Shown here one piece after another: positions 8,601-16,484 of a stretch of 64,000 nt of DNA. Positions within the stretch are counted from its first letter, which is position 1. Every line of letters starts with the position of its first letter. A model generated the notes under the pieces. It worked only from the letters and a program-made list of their open reading frames with translations, was not told where the DNA came from and searched no databases. Position numbers and translations under genes: made by a program. Source of the stretch: an uncultured Bacteroidales bacterium (lineage in GTDB: Bacteria; Bacteroidota; Bacteroidia; Bacteroidales; F082); contig CALCYT010000046.1 in assembly GCA_937906455.1 (NCBI GenBank), positions 1 through 64,000 on the forward strand, written 5' to 3'.

Positions 8601-10496
8601 GTCCAGCGCCTTCTCGGGGTCAACATCGCTGGGCACCACGATGGGGATGATGATGTAGCCATATTTCTTGCCTTCGGCGCGACGCATCACGCGACCCACG
8701 CTCTGCACCACATCGACCTGCGAGTTTTTGGCGGCAAGAAACACGACAGCATCCAGCGAAGGCACGTCAACGCCTTCGCTCAGGCAGCGCACATTGCTGA
8801 GCAGGTGGCAGTCGAGGCCGTCGGTGTGGGTGCGTTTCAGCCAGCCGAGGTGCTCCTCACGCCGCGCCGCACCCATGCTGCCATCGACATGGCGGGCTTC
8901 CACCCGCACCAATCCCTCGCGTTCCTTGTCGTTGAGACTTGCATAATAGGATTCCGCACAGGCATTAAAGGCATTGGTGATGGCCTTGGAGACCTTGATG
9001 TTCTGGCAAAAAGCCACGGCGCGGTGCATGGGTTGCGGGTCAATCTCGCGCAATAGTTTATTGTCGTAGCGGCTGCGCTTACTGAGTGCATTGATGCAGC
9101 CAATGAGTTTTGCCATGTCGTCGGTGTCAACTTCCTTGCGGGTGTCGTTATCGAGACCAGAAAGCGCGGCTTGCACTTCGGTAGTCACATCGCCCGGATC
9201 CACGTTGAGGATAAGCACCTTGTAATCGCTGAGCAAATTTTTGTCCACCGCCTCGCCGAAGCCGAGGCGATAGAATTCTTCACCATAAAGCTCGGCATCA
9301 TCCATCGAGCAAAGATAGGCCTCGTTTTCGCGAGCCCGTTTCTGGTCTGCCTCTTTATAAAGGCGTGGTGTGGCGGTCATGTACATTCGTTTGTGGGCAT
9401 GGATGAAATTGTTGTCGTGTACCCGCACAAAAGCACTCTCGTCGTCGCCTTTCAGCGTCACGCCAGTGGTACGGTGTGCCTCGTCGCAGATGATGAGGTC
9501 GAAAGTCAGTTCCTCGCCAATGGCTTTCTGTGCGGCGGCTATGCGTTCGATGCTCTGGTAGGTGGAGAACACCACCAACATCCCCTTGCGCTCATCGTGG
9601 CGCAAGGCAAAAAACTGTTGTTTGATTTGTTCCACGCTGGTGGAGGCTGGAAACGCTAATTCCTCGACGGTGGTGATGTTGGTGTCATCGTCTTTGGTGT
9701 GGGTTCGGCTCACCTCGCTGTCGGAGCAGATGCACATCGGGCGGATGGGCTGTTGCGCGTCGAAGCTCCATTCACGGAGCGTCTGCCCCAGCAGGGCGAT
9801 GCTGGGGACAAGGAAAAGCACCTTGCCGTTGCGGGTCAGGGTCTCGGCAATACGCAACGAGGTGAACGTCTTTCCCGTTCCGCAAGCCATGATGAGCTTG
9901 CCTCGGTCGTGGTCGCCGTAATAGTTCATGGCCGCCTCCAAAGCGTCTTTCTGATGTTCGAGCAGACGTTTGTGCCCGGTGATGGCTTTTGCTCCGCTGA
10001 TGCCTTTGTCAAGTTCTTCCCAATCGACGGGCATCTCCGCCAATTCGGCAAGGTGAAGCACACTGGCCGGAATCACCTGACCCACAAAACTCTCGGCTGC
10101 GGTGGAAGTGAAACCGCCATCGGTGGTGTCAATCCACATCCGGAAACTGAAATGACGGGAATTGCCTTCATCGTCTTTGAACGAGCGTGAAGACGTGGTA
10201 AGGAAGGTGTCCACAATAGGTTTGTCGATTTTCGCTTCAGCGCGATAGCATTTGCATTGGATAGCCCAGTACGTGCCCTCGTTGGTTTGTGCCACAAGGT
10301 CGATGCCCGTGTCGTGCTGCGAAATGCTTTGGTGGAATGGGAACTCGCTCCACAGCCACACCTGCTGCAACTCGTCGCAGTAAGGCGGGATGGTGCGGAG
10401 CATGGCCTGCATGAGGCGTTCAAAACGTTTGCCTTTGTCGGCTTCGGAATGGGACTGGTTGCGGTAGCGGTTGATGACTTTCTCGAAATGGCTCAT
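5622..10496 (-). CDS. Type ISP-like single-chain restriction-modification enzyme
   Basis: The protein combines the parts of a type ISP enzyme (LlaGI/LlaBIII-like). Numbering is from a GTG at 10538. A Mrr/PD-(D/E)XK-like nuclease has D80 and QCK at 94-96. A superfamily 2 helicase has ACGTGKT (218-224), DEAH (352-355) and a motif VI region (QSVGRVMRR, 612-620). A gamma-class adenine methylase has DPFTGTGTF (933-941) and NPPYSAGQ (1050-1057). A C-terminal specificity region follows. Such enzymes methylate one strand and cut after translocating on foreign DNA. The GTG at 10538 would give 1638 residues. I prefer the ATG at 10496 (MSHFEKVINRYR, 1624 residues), because the extra segment is encoded by a perfect hairpin. 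The part encoded by about 6.4-6.9 kb is visibly AT-richer than the rest. Confidence 0.9.
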   Translation of the reverse strand: MSHFEKVINRYRNQSHSEADKGKRFERLMQAMLRTIPPYCDELQQVWLWSEFPFHQSISQHDTGIDLVAQTNEGTYWAIQCKCYRAEAKIDKPIVDTFLTTSSRSFKDDEGNSRHFSFRMWIDTTDGGFTSTAAESFVGQVIPASVLHLAELAEMPVDWEELDKGISGAKAITGHKRLLEHQKDALEAAMNYYGDHDRGKLIMACGTGKTFTSLRIAETLTRNGKVLFLVPSIALLGQTLREWSFDAQQPIRPMCICSDSEVSRTHTKDDDTNITTVEELAFPASTSVEQIKQQFFALRHDERKGMLVVFSTYQSIERIAAAQKAIGEELTFDLIICDEAHRTTGVTLKGDDESAFVRVHDNNFIHAHKRMYMTATPRLYKEADQKRARENEAYLCSMDDAELYGEEFYRLGFGEAVDKNLLSDYKVLILNVDPGDVTTEVQAALSGLDNDTRKEVDTDDMAKLIGCINALSKRSRYDNKLLREIDPQPMHRAVAFCQNIKVSKAITNAFNACAESYYASLNDKEREGLVRVEARHVDGSMGAARREEHLGWLKRTHTDGLDCHLLSNVRCLSEGVDVPSLDAVVFLAAKNSQVDVVQSVGRVMRRAEGKKYGYIIIPIVVPSDVDPEKALDDNKTYAVVWDILNALRAHDDRFNAMVNKIELNKKRPNSVQLIRPGSQLIGYGSGNEEESGDNSWLAAESQAVYQTQLDLRFEQLQNVIFARMVQKVGSKRYWEQWASDVAKIAEKHIAQINRLIAEDPKARREFDRFLKGLHKDINPSVSEPQAVEMLAQHIITQPVFEALFENYAFTANNPVSKAMSRIVALLNEKIDEADRKSLEAFYSSVRRRAEGIDNAEAKQKIVVELYDKFFTTAFPKVKEQLGIVYTPVEVVDFIIHSVEHVLHEHFGRSLNDRGVKIIDPFTGTGTFITRLLQSGIIKDIEYKYKNEIFANEIVLLAYYIASVNIENVYHDLLHQSESYTAFPGICLTDTFQLGEQMYADSKPKQVEIEGMETPFVENSKRVQRQLDSPITVIIGNPPYSAGQKSANDNAQNQHYPLLEEQLEKTYVQRGTATNKNSLYDSYVKAFRYATDRLDSEGIVAFVSNGAWLDNNAFDGFRKSIEQEFAEIYVFNLRGNARTQGELRRKEAGNVFGGGSRTPVSITLLVKRTHEGKAIIHYHDIGDYLNREQKLDIIRKTHSIASLPMDVLRPNEHGDWINLRNDNFSTFIPIEPQKNCNSYFELYSMGLGTSRDVWTYSFGKKTLEKNIETFIHNYNEMLSIGFDIENGEIDPKALNISRKLKRLFSQQKALTNTKDFRTSLYRPYVKQNVYFDNSLNEYTYSMSDFFPKKGENLIICLSIGEETKGVRTLITNNMPDSHTVGDCQCFPLYWYEERKGAQVSLFDDGDDKYIRHDAITDFILKRAREQYGGKVQKEDIFYYVYGFLHCPTYRETFANDLKKMLPRLPLVDKAEDFWAFSRAGRELADLHLNYEQVPASKEMVIDMHNMLPGMEAESQEQLYRVTQMKFGKLGKDKDKSVIEYNPFITLRNIPLRAYDYVVNGKSAIEWIMERYCDKTDSKSGIRNDANQWGIEHGNPRYPLDLLQSIITLSIKTLDIVDNLPKTTFE

Positions 10497-10500
10497 GATG

Positions 10501-10534
10501 TGTCTCGGTTTTGGCGTTTTGCCTTTCCGAGACA
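10501..10534 (-). promoter_or_regulatory. Hairpin directly before the preferred start of the restriction gene
   Basis: TGTCTCGG and CCGAGACA (8 bp, perfect) enclose an inner GGC/GCC pair around an A/T loop. It ends 4 nt before the ATG at 10496, where it could hide the ribosome entry region. Its position argues that the 14 residues encoded across it are not translated. Confidence 0.55.
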
Positions 10535-10562
10535 TCACAAAAAAAATCCGTGAACTTCTGTT

Positions 10563-10675
10563 TATACCTGAGGTTCGCCAAAACCCTTACTACGAACAAG
10601 AAAGCCCACGGACGTTCCGTGAGCATTTCTGCCTTCTCGCGTAGTAAGTTTTGAAATTTGGCGATTTCAGGTATA
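10563..10675 (-). promoter_or_regulatory. Nested palindrome in the restriction gene leader
   Basis: Four nested pairings fold this 113-nt stretch into one long hairpin: TATACCTGA/TCAGGTATA, CGCCAAA/TTTGGCG, TTACTACG/CGTAGTAA and, at the tip, GCTCACGGA/TCCGTGGGC. In the sense of the downstream gene the tip helix is followed by TTTCTTGTT, which resembles an intrinsic terminator. It may therefore be an attenuator, a structured leader RNA, the terminator of mpl, or a small non-autonomous mobile element with terminal inverted repeats. I do not recognise a named RNA family. Confidence 0.55.
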
Positions 10676-10765
10676 CTAAGAAAAGCAAAAACGCTGTTTA
10701 TCTTATATGTTTACTAATGCTCTTTTATTTCTCTTTCGTTTATTTTAATGTTTTACTGTCAAAAT

Positions 10766-10774
10766 GCAAAGATA
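10766..10774 (-). promoter_or_regulatory. Putative -7 box for the restriction-modification operon
   Basis: TATCTTTGC matches the Bacteroidota TAnnTTTGC box. It would start transcription about 260 nt before the preferred start codon, so both hairpins would lie in the leader. No well-spaced -33 TTG is evident. Confidence 0.5.
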
Positions 10775-10826
10775 CAAAAAATATGAGATATTCGTATTTT
10801 TACAAAATTATCATTCAAAGAAAAAC

Positions 10827-12188
10827 CTAAAACAACCTTTTCAAATCATCAGTTGTCAAGCCATTGAAGTCACCGGAGCTCATGAAACCGCCGACAACAT
10901 TTGTCCTTTCAGTGTTCTCAAGCAGTCGCACAAGCTCGTCTTTTGAGTGAACGACCTTCAAACCAGGACTTTGGAAGCCTTTGACGATACGCTCATCGGT
11001 CATCATCTCGAGTTTTTTGATAGCCACTGCATGCGGATCATAGAAAACCACGGCTTTATCGCAGTTGTCGAGGCAATGGGCGTAGTGGTCGATAAACACC
11101 TCGCTAAGACTGCTGTATGTATGTAACTCAAAGACTACCAACAAGTTCTTGTTGGCATATTGTTCTCTCAATGCTTTCACTGTCGCCAGCACCTTTGACG
11201 GCGCGTGTGCGAAGTCGCGGAACACGAGGTTGCCTTTCTCTTTGTTTTCAAACAGAAGTTCAAGCCTTCTCGCGGCGCCTTTGAACGTCTTGATGGCATC
11301 ATAAAACTGCTCGTCGCTGATACCAATTTGTTTCGTCACATAACGTGCGGCATTGATATTCTTCATGTTATGTTCACCGAATATCTGCACCCTCTGCTCT
11401 TTGCCGTCGGGCAGCAAGAGTATTGTGTCGTCGCCTTCGGTCTTGTATGGGTGAATATCGTAGCCGTATGTCGGAACGCCTGCATCTGCGGCTATCTTAG
11501 CCGCTTCAGCGTCGTTGCCGTCATAAATCAGGCAGCCATCTTTCTCTATTGTTGTCACAAAGATTCTAAACTGTTCGAGGTAGCTGTCGAATGTAGGGAA
11601 CACATTGACGTGGTCCCACCCTATTCCGGAAATCACTGCGATATGCGGATGGTATTTGTGGAATTTCGGCACCCTGTCGATTGGCGATGTGAGGTATTCG
11701 TCGCCCTCAATAACCATATATTTCGCGGTCTCGCTGAGACGCACCATCACGTCGAAGCCTTCGAGCTGGGCACCGACCATGAAATCGGTCTCAATGCCAG
11801 CCTGCCTCATCACATGCAGAATCATCGAAGTGATAGTGGTCTTACCGTGACTGCCGCCAATCACTATTCTGATTTTGTCTTTACCTTGTTCGTAAAGATA
11901 TTCGGGATATGAATAAATCTTAAGTCCAAGTTCTTGAGCACGAACGAGTTCAGGGTTATCTATGCGGGCGTGCATACCTAAGATAACGGCCTCGTATGTG
12001 CTGTCTAAAATCTCAGGATGCCAGCCGAACTCCTTAGGCAGAATGCCTTCTCTCTCGAGGCGTGTGCGCGACGGCTCAAAAATCTCGTCATCGGAGCCGG
12101 TCACCTCGTAACCCTTTCTGTGCAAGGCGATTGCGAGGTTGTGCATCGCGCTGCCTCCCACGGCGATAAAATGGACTTTCTTCATCAT
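10827..12188 (-). CDS. mpl: UDP-N-acetylmuramate:tripeptide ligase (murein recycling)
   Basis: This 453-residue Mur-ligase family protein has the N-terminal nucleotide-fold start (HFIAVGGSAMHNLAIAL), the ATP loop GGSHGKTTIT (111-120), the central ligase domain and the C-terminal domain. The pattern SAMHNLA in place of the MurC SGMSGIA pattern, and the overall layout, fit Mpl. Mpl joins UDP-MurNAc to recycled L-Ala-gamma-D-Glu-meso-DAP in the cytoplasm. The first ATG overlaps the TAA of the upstream T9SS gene (TAATG), so it is translated in an operon with it. A second ATG follows immediately. MurC is the main alternative but is less likely. Confidence 0.85.
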   Translation of the reverse strand: MMKKVHFIAVGGSAMHNLAIALHRKGYEVTGSDDEIFEPSRTRLEREGILPKEFGWHPEILDSTYEAVILGMHARIDNPELVRAQELGLKIYSYPEYLYEQGKDKIRIVIGGSHGKTTITSMILHVMRQAGIETDFMVGAQLEGFDVMVRLSETAKYMVIEGDEYLTSPIDRVPKFHKYHPHIAVISGIGWDHVNVFPTFDSYLEQFRIFVTTIEKDGCLIYDGNDAEAAKIAADAGVPTYGYDIHPYKTEGDDTILLLPDGKEQRVQIFGEHNMKNINAARYVTKQIGISDEQFYDAIKTFKGAARRLELLFENKEKGNLVFRDFAHAPSKVLATVKALREQYANKNLLVVFELHTYSSLSEVFIDHYAHCLDNCDKAVVFYDPHAVAIKKLEMMTDERIVKGFQSPGLKVVHSKDELVRLLENTERTNVVGGFMSSGDFNGLTTDDLKRLF

Positions 12189-13813
12189 TACTTCTTCACG
12201 ACGATTCTCTGCGATGATGTTACTCCATTGACGCTCTTGACATTAACGACATACAAGCCTTCATCTAATGATGAGGTGCTTATCAATAGTTTTTCGCATT
12301 CGCCGGTCTTATGATAAACCATCTGGCCTAACGCGTTGTAAATCATGACTTCACTGATGTTCTCTCCTTCGATATTTATCACATCTGAGGCAGGATTAGG
12401 ATAAATCATGACCGTCTCGGCGGCATATTCCTCAACGCCTGCATTATCGCAATAGAACTCAACCGAATATTTGTATGTGAACGGGTTTATTGTCTTTGCG
12501 AACTGCATCATAATCTGACCATCACCATCTTTTATGATGCCGAAGCCGTTGTTGCTGCCTGTGCCTGCCGGATTACAAACGCTTAGTCTGTAGCAACCGT
12601 TTTCAGGTATCGTGACATAAAACTTGTAAGCATGACCGCCTTGGTCGAAATGCCAGTCCTCAACAACCTCATTTGTCGCTGTGTTGATAAGCTCCAAATA
12701 CATCTCTTCAGGATCTGAAGGGGTTTTCATCTGCACATAAAGGTCACCGGGATGTGTCTCTGCACCCTCCATCTCTATCGACACATAATTGTCGAACGGA
12801 TAGGCGTCATCGTTGCCGTTTATTTTCTTGATATTGATATTCACCACCTCGGCACCCTGGATGTCAAATTCAGGTATCACCACCTCAAATGTCTCGCCTT
12901 GAGCCGCGTTACCCGACCAGTCATATGTGTTTATCACGTTGCCGTTCTCGTTGGTTATTTCAAATTCCATCGATGTAACCGTCTCAGTTCCAAAAGTTTT
13001 TATAGTCACTGATGGCTCCAGTCTTCCAGAGCAGTTCTTGTTCACCACCTGACCCACGCCGCGTGCCGCCACGTCATAGGCTGTAGCCGTCGGCTCAAGA
13101 GAAAGCCTTACAGCCTGGAACACTTCTTTCGTGGAGAAGCTCTGCACCCATGCCACCAGATGCATGTTTTCCTTAGGGAATCCGGCCATATCGAAAGTCT
13201 CGGTCACTGTCGTCGTTGGTCCGTTGAACGCCGTGCCGTTCTGTGTCGGGATGAGGTCGCGTGTCACGGCGTTAAGCTCTGTCATGCCCTGCCACGTCTT
13301 CTGAATGTGTGACTCCGTCAAGGCAATCATGACTTTAAGGTTCCCGGCCGAACAATCTCCGACCTGGTTCACCACGACGGTGACCTGACATGTCGAACCC
13401 TCGACATACGAATACGAAAGGTCAATCGTAAACGGGCTTGTGACGTTTATCCTGTTGTTATACAGACTAAGATATTGGTTGTAATTTGACGCGCTCGCAT
13501 TTCCGCCACCCGAGAAGCTCAATTTGCCGTCGGCTTTGAGTGTGGGATACGATGTCACACCGTAAAAATTGGCTCTGGCATTGGTCTCGGTGGTGTAAAA
13601 TTCCGATGTTGAGAACGCGCTTGTGTGTATCGCCACAGGGGCGATGGCAAGACCTTCACTCAACATCTGATTCACAGCATTCGCCGCAGCGGGACAATAT
13701 GGGCAGTTGACACCGGTGAAAAGCTCGAACAAGACACATTCACGCGCCACATTTTGTGCTGACAATGAGCCAAATAACATAATGGCTATTGCCGAAAGTA
13801 ATATTTTTTTCAT
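12188..13813 (-). CDS. Omp28-like secreted protein with thioredoxin motif and T9SS type A domain
   Basis: The 541-residue protein opens with a signal peptide (MKKILLSAIAIMLFGSLSAQ). A thioredoxin-like region follows, with CPYC at residues 37-40 in the setting ELFTGVNCPYC typical of Omp28-related proteins. Immunoglobulin-like beta regions occupy the middle. The last 80 residues form a T9SS type A sorting domain (YPNPASDVINIEG; GLYVVNVKS), so it is probably exported and attached to the cell surface. The C-terminal KK ending is typical. It precedes mpl in one operon; a functional link to peptidoglycan recycling is not evident. Confidence 0.88.
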   Translation of the reverse strand: MKKILLSAIAIMLFGSLSAQNVARECVLFELFTGVNCPYCPAAANAVNQMLSEGLAIAPVAIHTSAFSTSEFYTTETNARANFYGVTSYPTLKADGKLSFSGGGNASASNYNQYLSLYNNRINVTSPFTIDLSYSYVEGSTCQVTVVVNQVGDCSAGNLKVMIALTESHIQKTWQGMTELNAVTRDLIPTQNGTAFNGPTTTVTETFDMAGFPKENMHLVAWVQSFSTKEVFQAVRLSLEPTATAYDVAARGVGQVVNKNCSGRLEPSVTIKTFGTETVTSMEFEITNENGNVINTYDWSGNAAQGETFEVVIPEFDIQGAEVVNINIKKINGNDDAYPFDNYVSIEMEGAETHPGDLYVQMKTPSDPEEMYLELINTATNEVVEDWHFDQGGHAYKFYVTIPENGCYRLSVCNPAGTGSNNGFGIIKDGDGQIMMQFAKTINPFTYKYSVEFYCDNAGVEEYAAETVMIYPNPASDVINIEGENISEVMIYNALGQMVYHKTGECEKLLISTSSLDEGLYVVNVKSVNGVTSSQRIVVKK

Positions 13814-13852
13814 GATTTTAAAATTTTGTTACCTTATTGAATGATTTTATCC

Positions 13853-13861
13853 GCAAAATTA
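13853..13861 (-). promoter_or_regulatory. Putative -7 box for the T9SS-mpl operon
   Basis: TAATTTTGC fits TAnnTTTGC and lies about 40 bp upstream of the secreted protein start, in the 82-bp divergent gap shared with xerD. The xerD side shows only the weaker CATTTTTGC about 15 bp before its ATG. Confidence 0.4.
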
Positions 13862-13895
13862 CAAAAATTTTTGCATTTTTGCATAAAATTTAAAA

Positions 13896-14822
13896 ATGTT
13901 TTTGGATAAAAATCTCATCAGGCATTTCAGCGATTATCTCCGTCTTGAGCAGTCGCTATCTGACAATACCATCGAAGCGTATTGCCATGATATTGAATTG
14001 TTTAGAGAGTTTTTAGAAAGCGATAAAAGTTCTTTGGCACTATCAGAAGTCACGTATCACGACATTGAGGATTTCTTCGCCAAACTATACGACTTGGGAA
14101 TAGCGGCATCTTCGCAGGCACGTATTCTCTCGGGATTGAAGAGCTTTTTCAAATATCTCGCGCAGGAGAAAATATGCGAGTCAGACCCCACCCTGCTTGT
14201 CAGCTCGCCAACTATCGGGAGGCATATTCCCGAGGTCTTGAGTTATGAGGAAATCACGAACATGATTGACACCATCGACCTGAGCCAGCCTTTCGGGCAT
14301 CGCAACAAGGCGATAATCGAGATGATGTATGGCTGCGGACTGCGTGTATCAGAAGTCATCTCATTGAATATCAGCGACATATATGCCAAAGACGAATTCA
14401 TACGCGTCATTGGCAAAGGCGACAAGGAGAGGCTTGTCCCTATTGGAAAAAAAACCTTGAAGGAATTAGAAAACTACACTCAGGGGGCAAGGCTTCACCA
14501 AGACATCAAGCCGAGATTCAGCGACAAGGTGTTCATCAGTGCCAGAGGCACCGCCCTGACGCGGCAAAGTGTGTTTTTATTGGTGAAAAGCCTCGCCGAG
14601 AAAGCCGGCATCAAGAAGGTCATCAGCCCGCATACGCTTAGGCACTCGTTTGCCACACATCTCCTCGAAGGCGGGGCCGACTTGCGTGCCGTCCAGCAAA
14701 TGCTGGGACATTCCAACATCTCGACAACGGAGATTTACACGCATGTCTCCGACGAGTATCTGCGTCAGGTGATTATGGAGTTTCACCCGCGCTGGCACTC
14801 CCAAAACACCTCAACCAACTGA
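13896..14822 (+). CDS. xerD: Site-specific tyrosine recombinase XerD
   Basis: The 308-residue length and layout fit XerC/XerD: an N-terminal SAM-like core-binding domain (about 1-100) and a C-terminal catalytic domain. The catalytic set is complete: R150 (GCGLRVSEV), K174 (GKGDKER), H246 and R249 (HTLRHSFATH), H272 (LGHSNIS) and Y281 (TEIYTH). Known XerD proteins resolve chromosome dimers at dif with FtsK. The length and the motif LEGGADLRAVQQMLGHSNIS favour XerD over an integrase of a mobile element, and no att-like repeats were seen beside it. Its last 40 bp overlap the convergent 143-residue gene. Confidence 0.9.
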   Translation: MFLDKNLIRHFSDYLRLEQSLSDNTIEAYCHDIELFREFLESDKSSLALSEVTYHDIEDFFAKLYDLGIAASSQARILSGLKSFFKYLAQEKICESDPTLLVSSPTIGRHIPEVLSYEEITNMIDTIDLSQPFGHRNKAIIEMMYGCGLRVSEVISLNISDIYAKDEFIRVIGKGDKERLVPIGKKTLKELENYTQGARLHQDIKPRFSDKVFISARGTALTRQSVFLLVKSLAEKAGIKKVISPHTLRHSFATHLLEGGADLRAVQQMLGHSNISTTEIYTHVSDEYLRQVIMEFHPRWHSQNTSTN

Positions 14823-15214
14823 TTGTCATCGAAATAGAAGTCGAGGTTAAGCTCTTCAAAAGTGATGCAGTCGCCGTCTTCTTTGTCCTCCACGAAGCTA
14901 TCGAAGCCGTTTTCCTTCATCAATTCAACAAGCTGTTCCCTGCTCAAATCGAAGATTTTGGCACCGTAAAGCTCTGATTTCTCGTTGAATGTGTAGAAAT
15001 TCGTCAGCCGCATCTCTTCGTTGCCCTCGAAATAAACCGAAAAATCATTGTCGTCGTAATCCAAAACGATGACATGGCTGTCGTCTTCATAAGCCGACTC
15101 AATCTCTTCCTGGTTTGTAGGCTGGCCGAGCACTTCCACGACATCGTCTATAGGCATGCCGAAAAGCAGGTCTCCGTATCCTTTTAAAGGTTCTATTTTA
15201 AAATTCTCTATCAT
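14783..15214 (-). CDS. Hypothetical small acidic protein
   Basis: This 143-residue, very acidic protein (many Asp/Glu; YEDDSHVIVLDYDDNDFS) has no signal peptide or membrane span. It starts 17 bp after the FtsX-like permease gene and so is probably its operon partner. The N-terminus (GYGDLLFGMPIDDVVEVLG) recalls small proteins of the SmpA/OmlA-like or DUF4124-like alpha/beta type, but no family can be named safely. Its 3' end overlaps xerD tail to tail by 40 bp. Confidence 0.8.
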   Translation of the reverse strand: MIENFKIEPLKGYGDLLFGMPIDDVVEVLGQPTNQEEIESAYEDDSHVIVLDYDDNDFSVYFEGNEEMRLTNFYTFNEKSELYGAKIFDLSREQLVELMKENGFDSFVEDKEDGDCITFEELNLDFYFDDNQLVEVFWECQRG

Positions 15215-15231
15215 GATATTTATATTTTAAA

Positions 15232-16452
15232 TTATTCAAATCTTATTGATTTTGAAGGTCTTACATTATTTATGATTATCGTCGGAAGCAGGAGCATCAG
15301 CACCCAAAGAGCCATTGTGCCTACATTCAAGGCCACGATATGCCAGACGTTAAGCTCAATCGGAACAGCCGACAGATAATAGGATTCCGGCGACAACGCG
15401 ATGAGATGGGTGTATTTTTGGATGAGACAAAGCCCGATTCCAAACACGTTGCCTATCGCCATACCTATTAATAATATGCGGCACGAATGTCGCAGGAATA
15501 TGCTTCTGATAAGTCCGTTGCTCGCTCCCATAGCCTTGAGCAGACCTATTGTAGAGGTTCGTTCAAGTATGATTATCAACAACATACTGATTATTGTTAT
15601 ACCTGCCACGAGTAGCATCAGCGCGATTATTATTACCACGTTCATATCTTGCAGTTCAAGCCAGTCGAAAATCTGAGGATATGTCTCCATCGCCGAATAA
15701 GAGACAATCTCAGTGGGTATGCTATAATAAATCCGGCGGTTGTATTCTTGTATATTCTTCTGATTATCAACCCAAATCTCGAGATGCCCGATTTCGCCAT
15801 TGTCCCAGCCATTCAGTCGTCTGATTTGGTCCAAATCGCAGTAAACAAAACGTTCGTCGCATTCTTGAAGTCCTGTCTCATAGATGCCTTTTACGTTGAA
15901 TTTCCTGCCTCTTGCCTTCATGTCTTGGTCAACGAACCATATTCTGACGGCGTCATTGATGTTGAGATTCATCTTATCAGCGATTATCTTTGAGATAACA
16001 ACATCGGTAGAGCGTTGATTTTCAATGTATTGAGGAGTCTCGCCATCAACGAGATAATAATTGATGTAACTCCAATTGTAGTCAGCGTCAACGCCTTTAA
16101 GCACCACCGCCTGAATCTCGTCGTCAGTTTTGATTATGCCCGCTTTGTTGGCGGTCTTGTGCATCTCAGTGATGAAAGGCTTGTCTAAGCGCATCATCAG
16201 GAGACTGTCGAGCATGAAAGGAGTCTCTTCTATCGATTCATTTTGGTTCAACGCCTGGATATGAATCGGTGCCACGAAACCTATCACCTTGTCTTTTATC
16301 TGATTCTTGAATCCGACGACGACTGCTATGGAAATCAACATGATAGCTATGCCAAGTGCCACACTTGCCACAGCGATGCGCATCACCGTCGAAGACAGGT
16401 TCTCTTTCGACAATGAAAAAATTCTTTTCGATATAAATGTCGCCGCGTTCAT
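15232..16452 (-). CDS. FtsX-like permease of a lipoprotein-release type ABC transporter (LolC/E-like)
   Basis: Starting at MNAATFISKRIFSL, this 406-residue protein has a first membrane span near residues 22-44, a large periplasmic domain (about 50-260) and three closing spans (IIIALMLLVAGITIISMLL and later segments). That is the MacB/LolC layout. Such permeases work with a separate ATPase, which is absent nearby. They extract lipoproteins or act on the envelope. An upstream in-frame start at 16497 would run through the promoter and the divergent neighbour, so the ATG at 16452 is preferred. The C-terminus SKSIRFE is typical of LolC/E-like proteins. Confidence 0.87.
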   Translation of the reverse strand: MNAATFISKRIFSLSKENLSSTVMRIAVASVALGIAIMLISIAVVVGFKNQIKDKVIGFVAPIHIQALNQNESIEETPFMLDSLLMMRLDKPFITEMHKTANKAGIIKTDDEIQAVVLKGVDADYNWSYINYYLVDGETPQYIENQRSTDVVISKIIADKMNLNINDAVRIWFVDQDMKARGRKFNVKGIYETGLQECDERFVYCDLDQIRRLNGWDNGEIGHLEIWVDNQKNIQEYNRRIYYSIPTEIVSYSAMETYPQIFDWLELQDMNVVIIIALMLLVAGITIISMLLIIILERTSTIGLLKAMGASNGLIRSIFLRHSCRILLIGMAIGNVFGIGLCLIQKYTHLIALSPESYYLSAVPIELNVWHIVALNVGTMALWVLMLLLPTIIINNVRPSKSIRFE

Positions 16453-16467
16453 TTTTTTCTTATCATT

Positions 16468-16476
16468 GCAAAAATA
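16468..16476 (-). promoter_or_regulatory. Putative -7 box for the FtsX-like permease
   Basis: TATTTTTGC lies 16-24 bp upstream of the ATG at 16452, in the 32-bp gap between divergent genes. Its placement rules out the longer upstream start. Confidence 0.45.
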
Positions 16477-16484
16477 AAAAAATA

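Noticed and set aside
8244..9056. Long plus-strand open frame opposite the restriction gene
   Set aside because: It is a shadow of the GC-richer helicase region; it carries no recognisable motif and the minus-strand protein has complete helicase motifs.
10563..10675. Retron or attC-like site
   Set aside because: The nested arms suggested it, but no reverse transcriptase or integron integrase is nearby and core attC motifs are absent.
13896..14822. Phage or ICE integrase
   Set aside because: Length and motifs fit XerD, neighbours are core genes, and no att repeats or mobility genes were seen.
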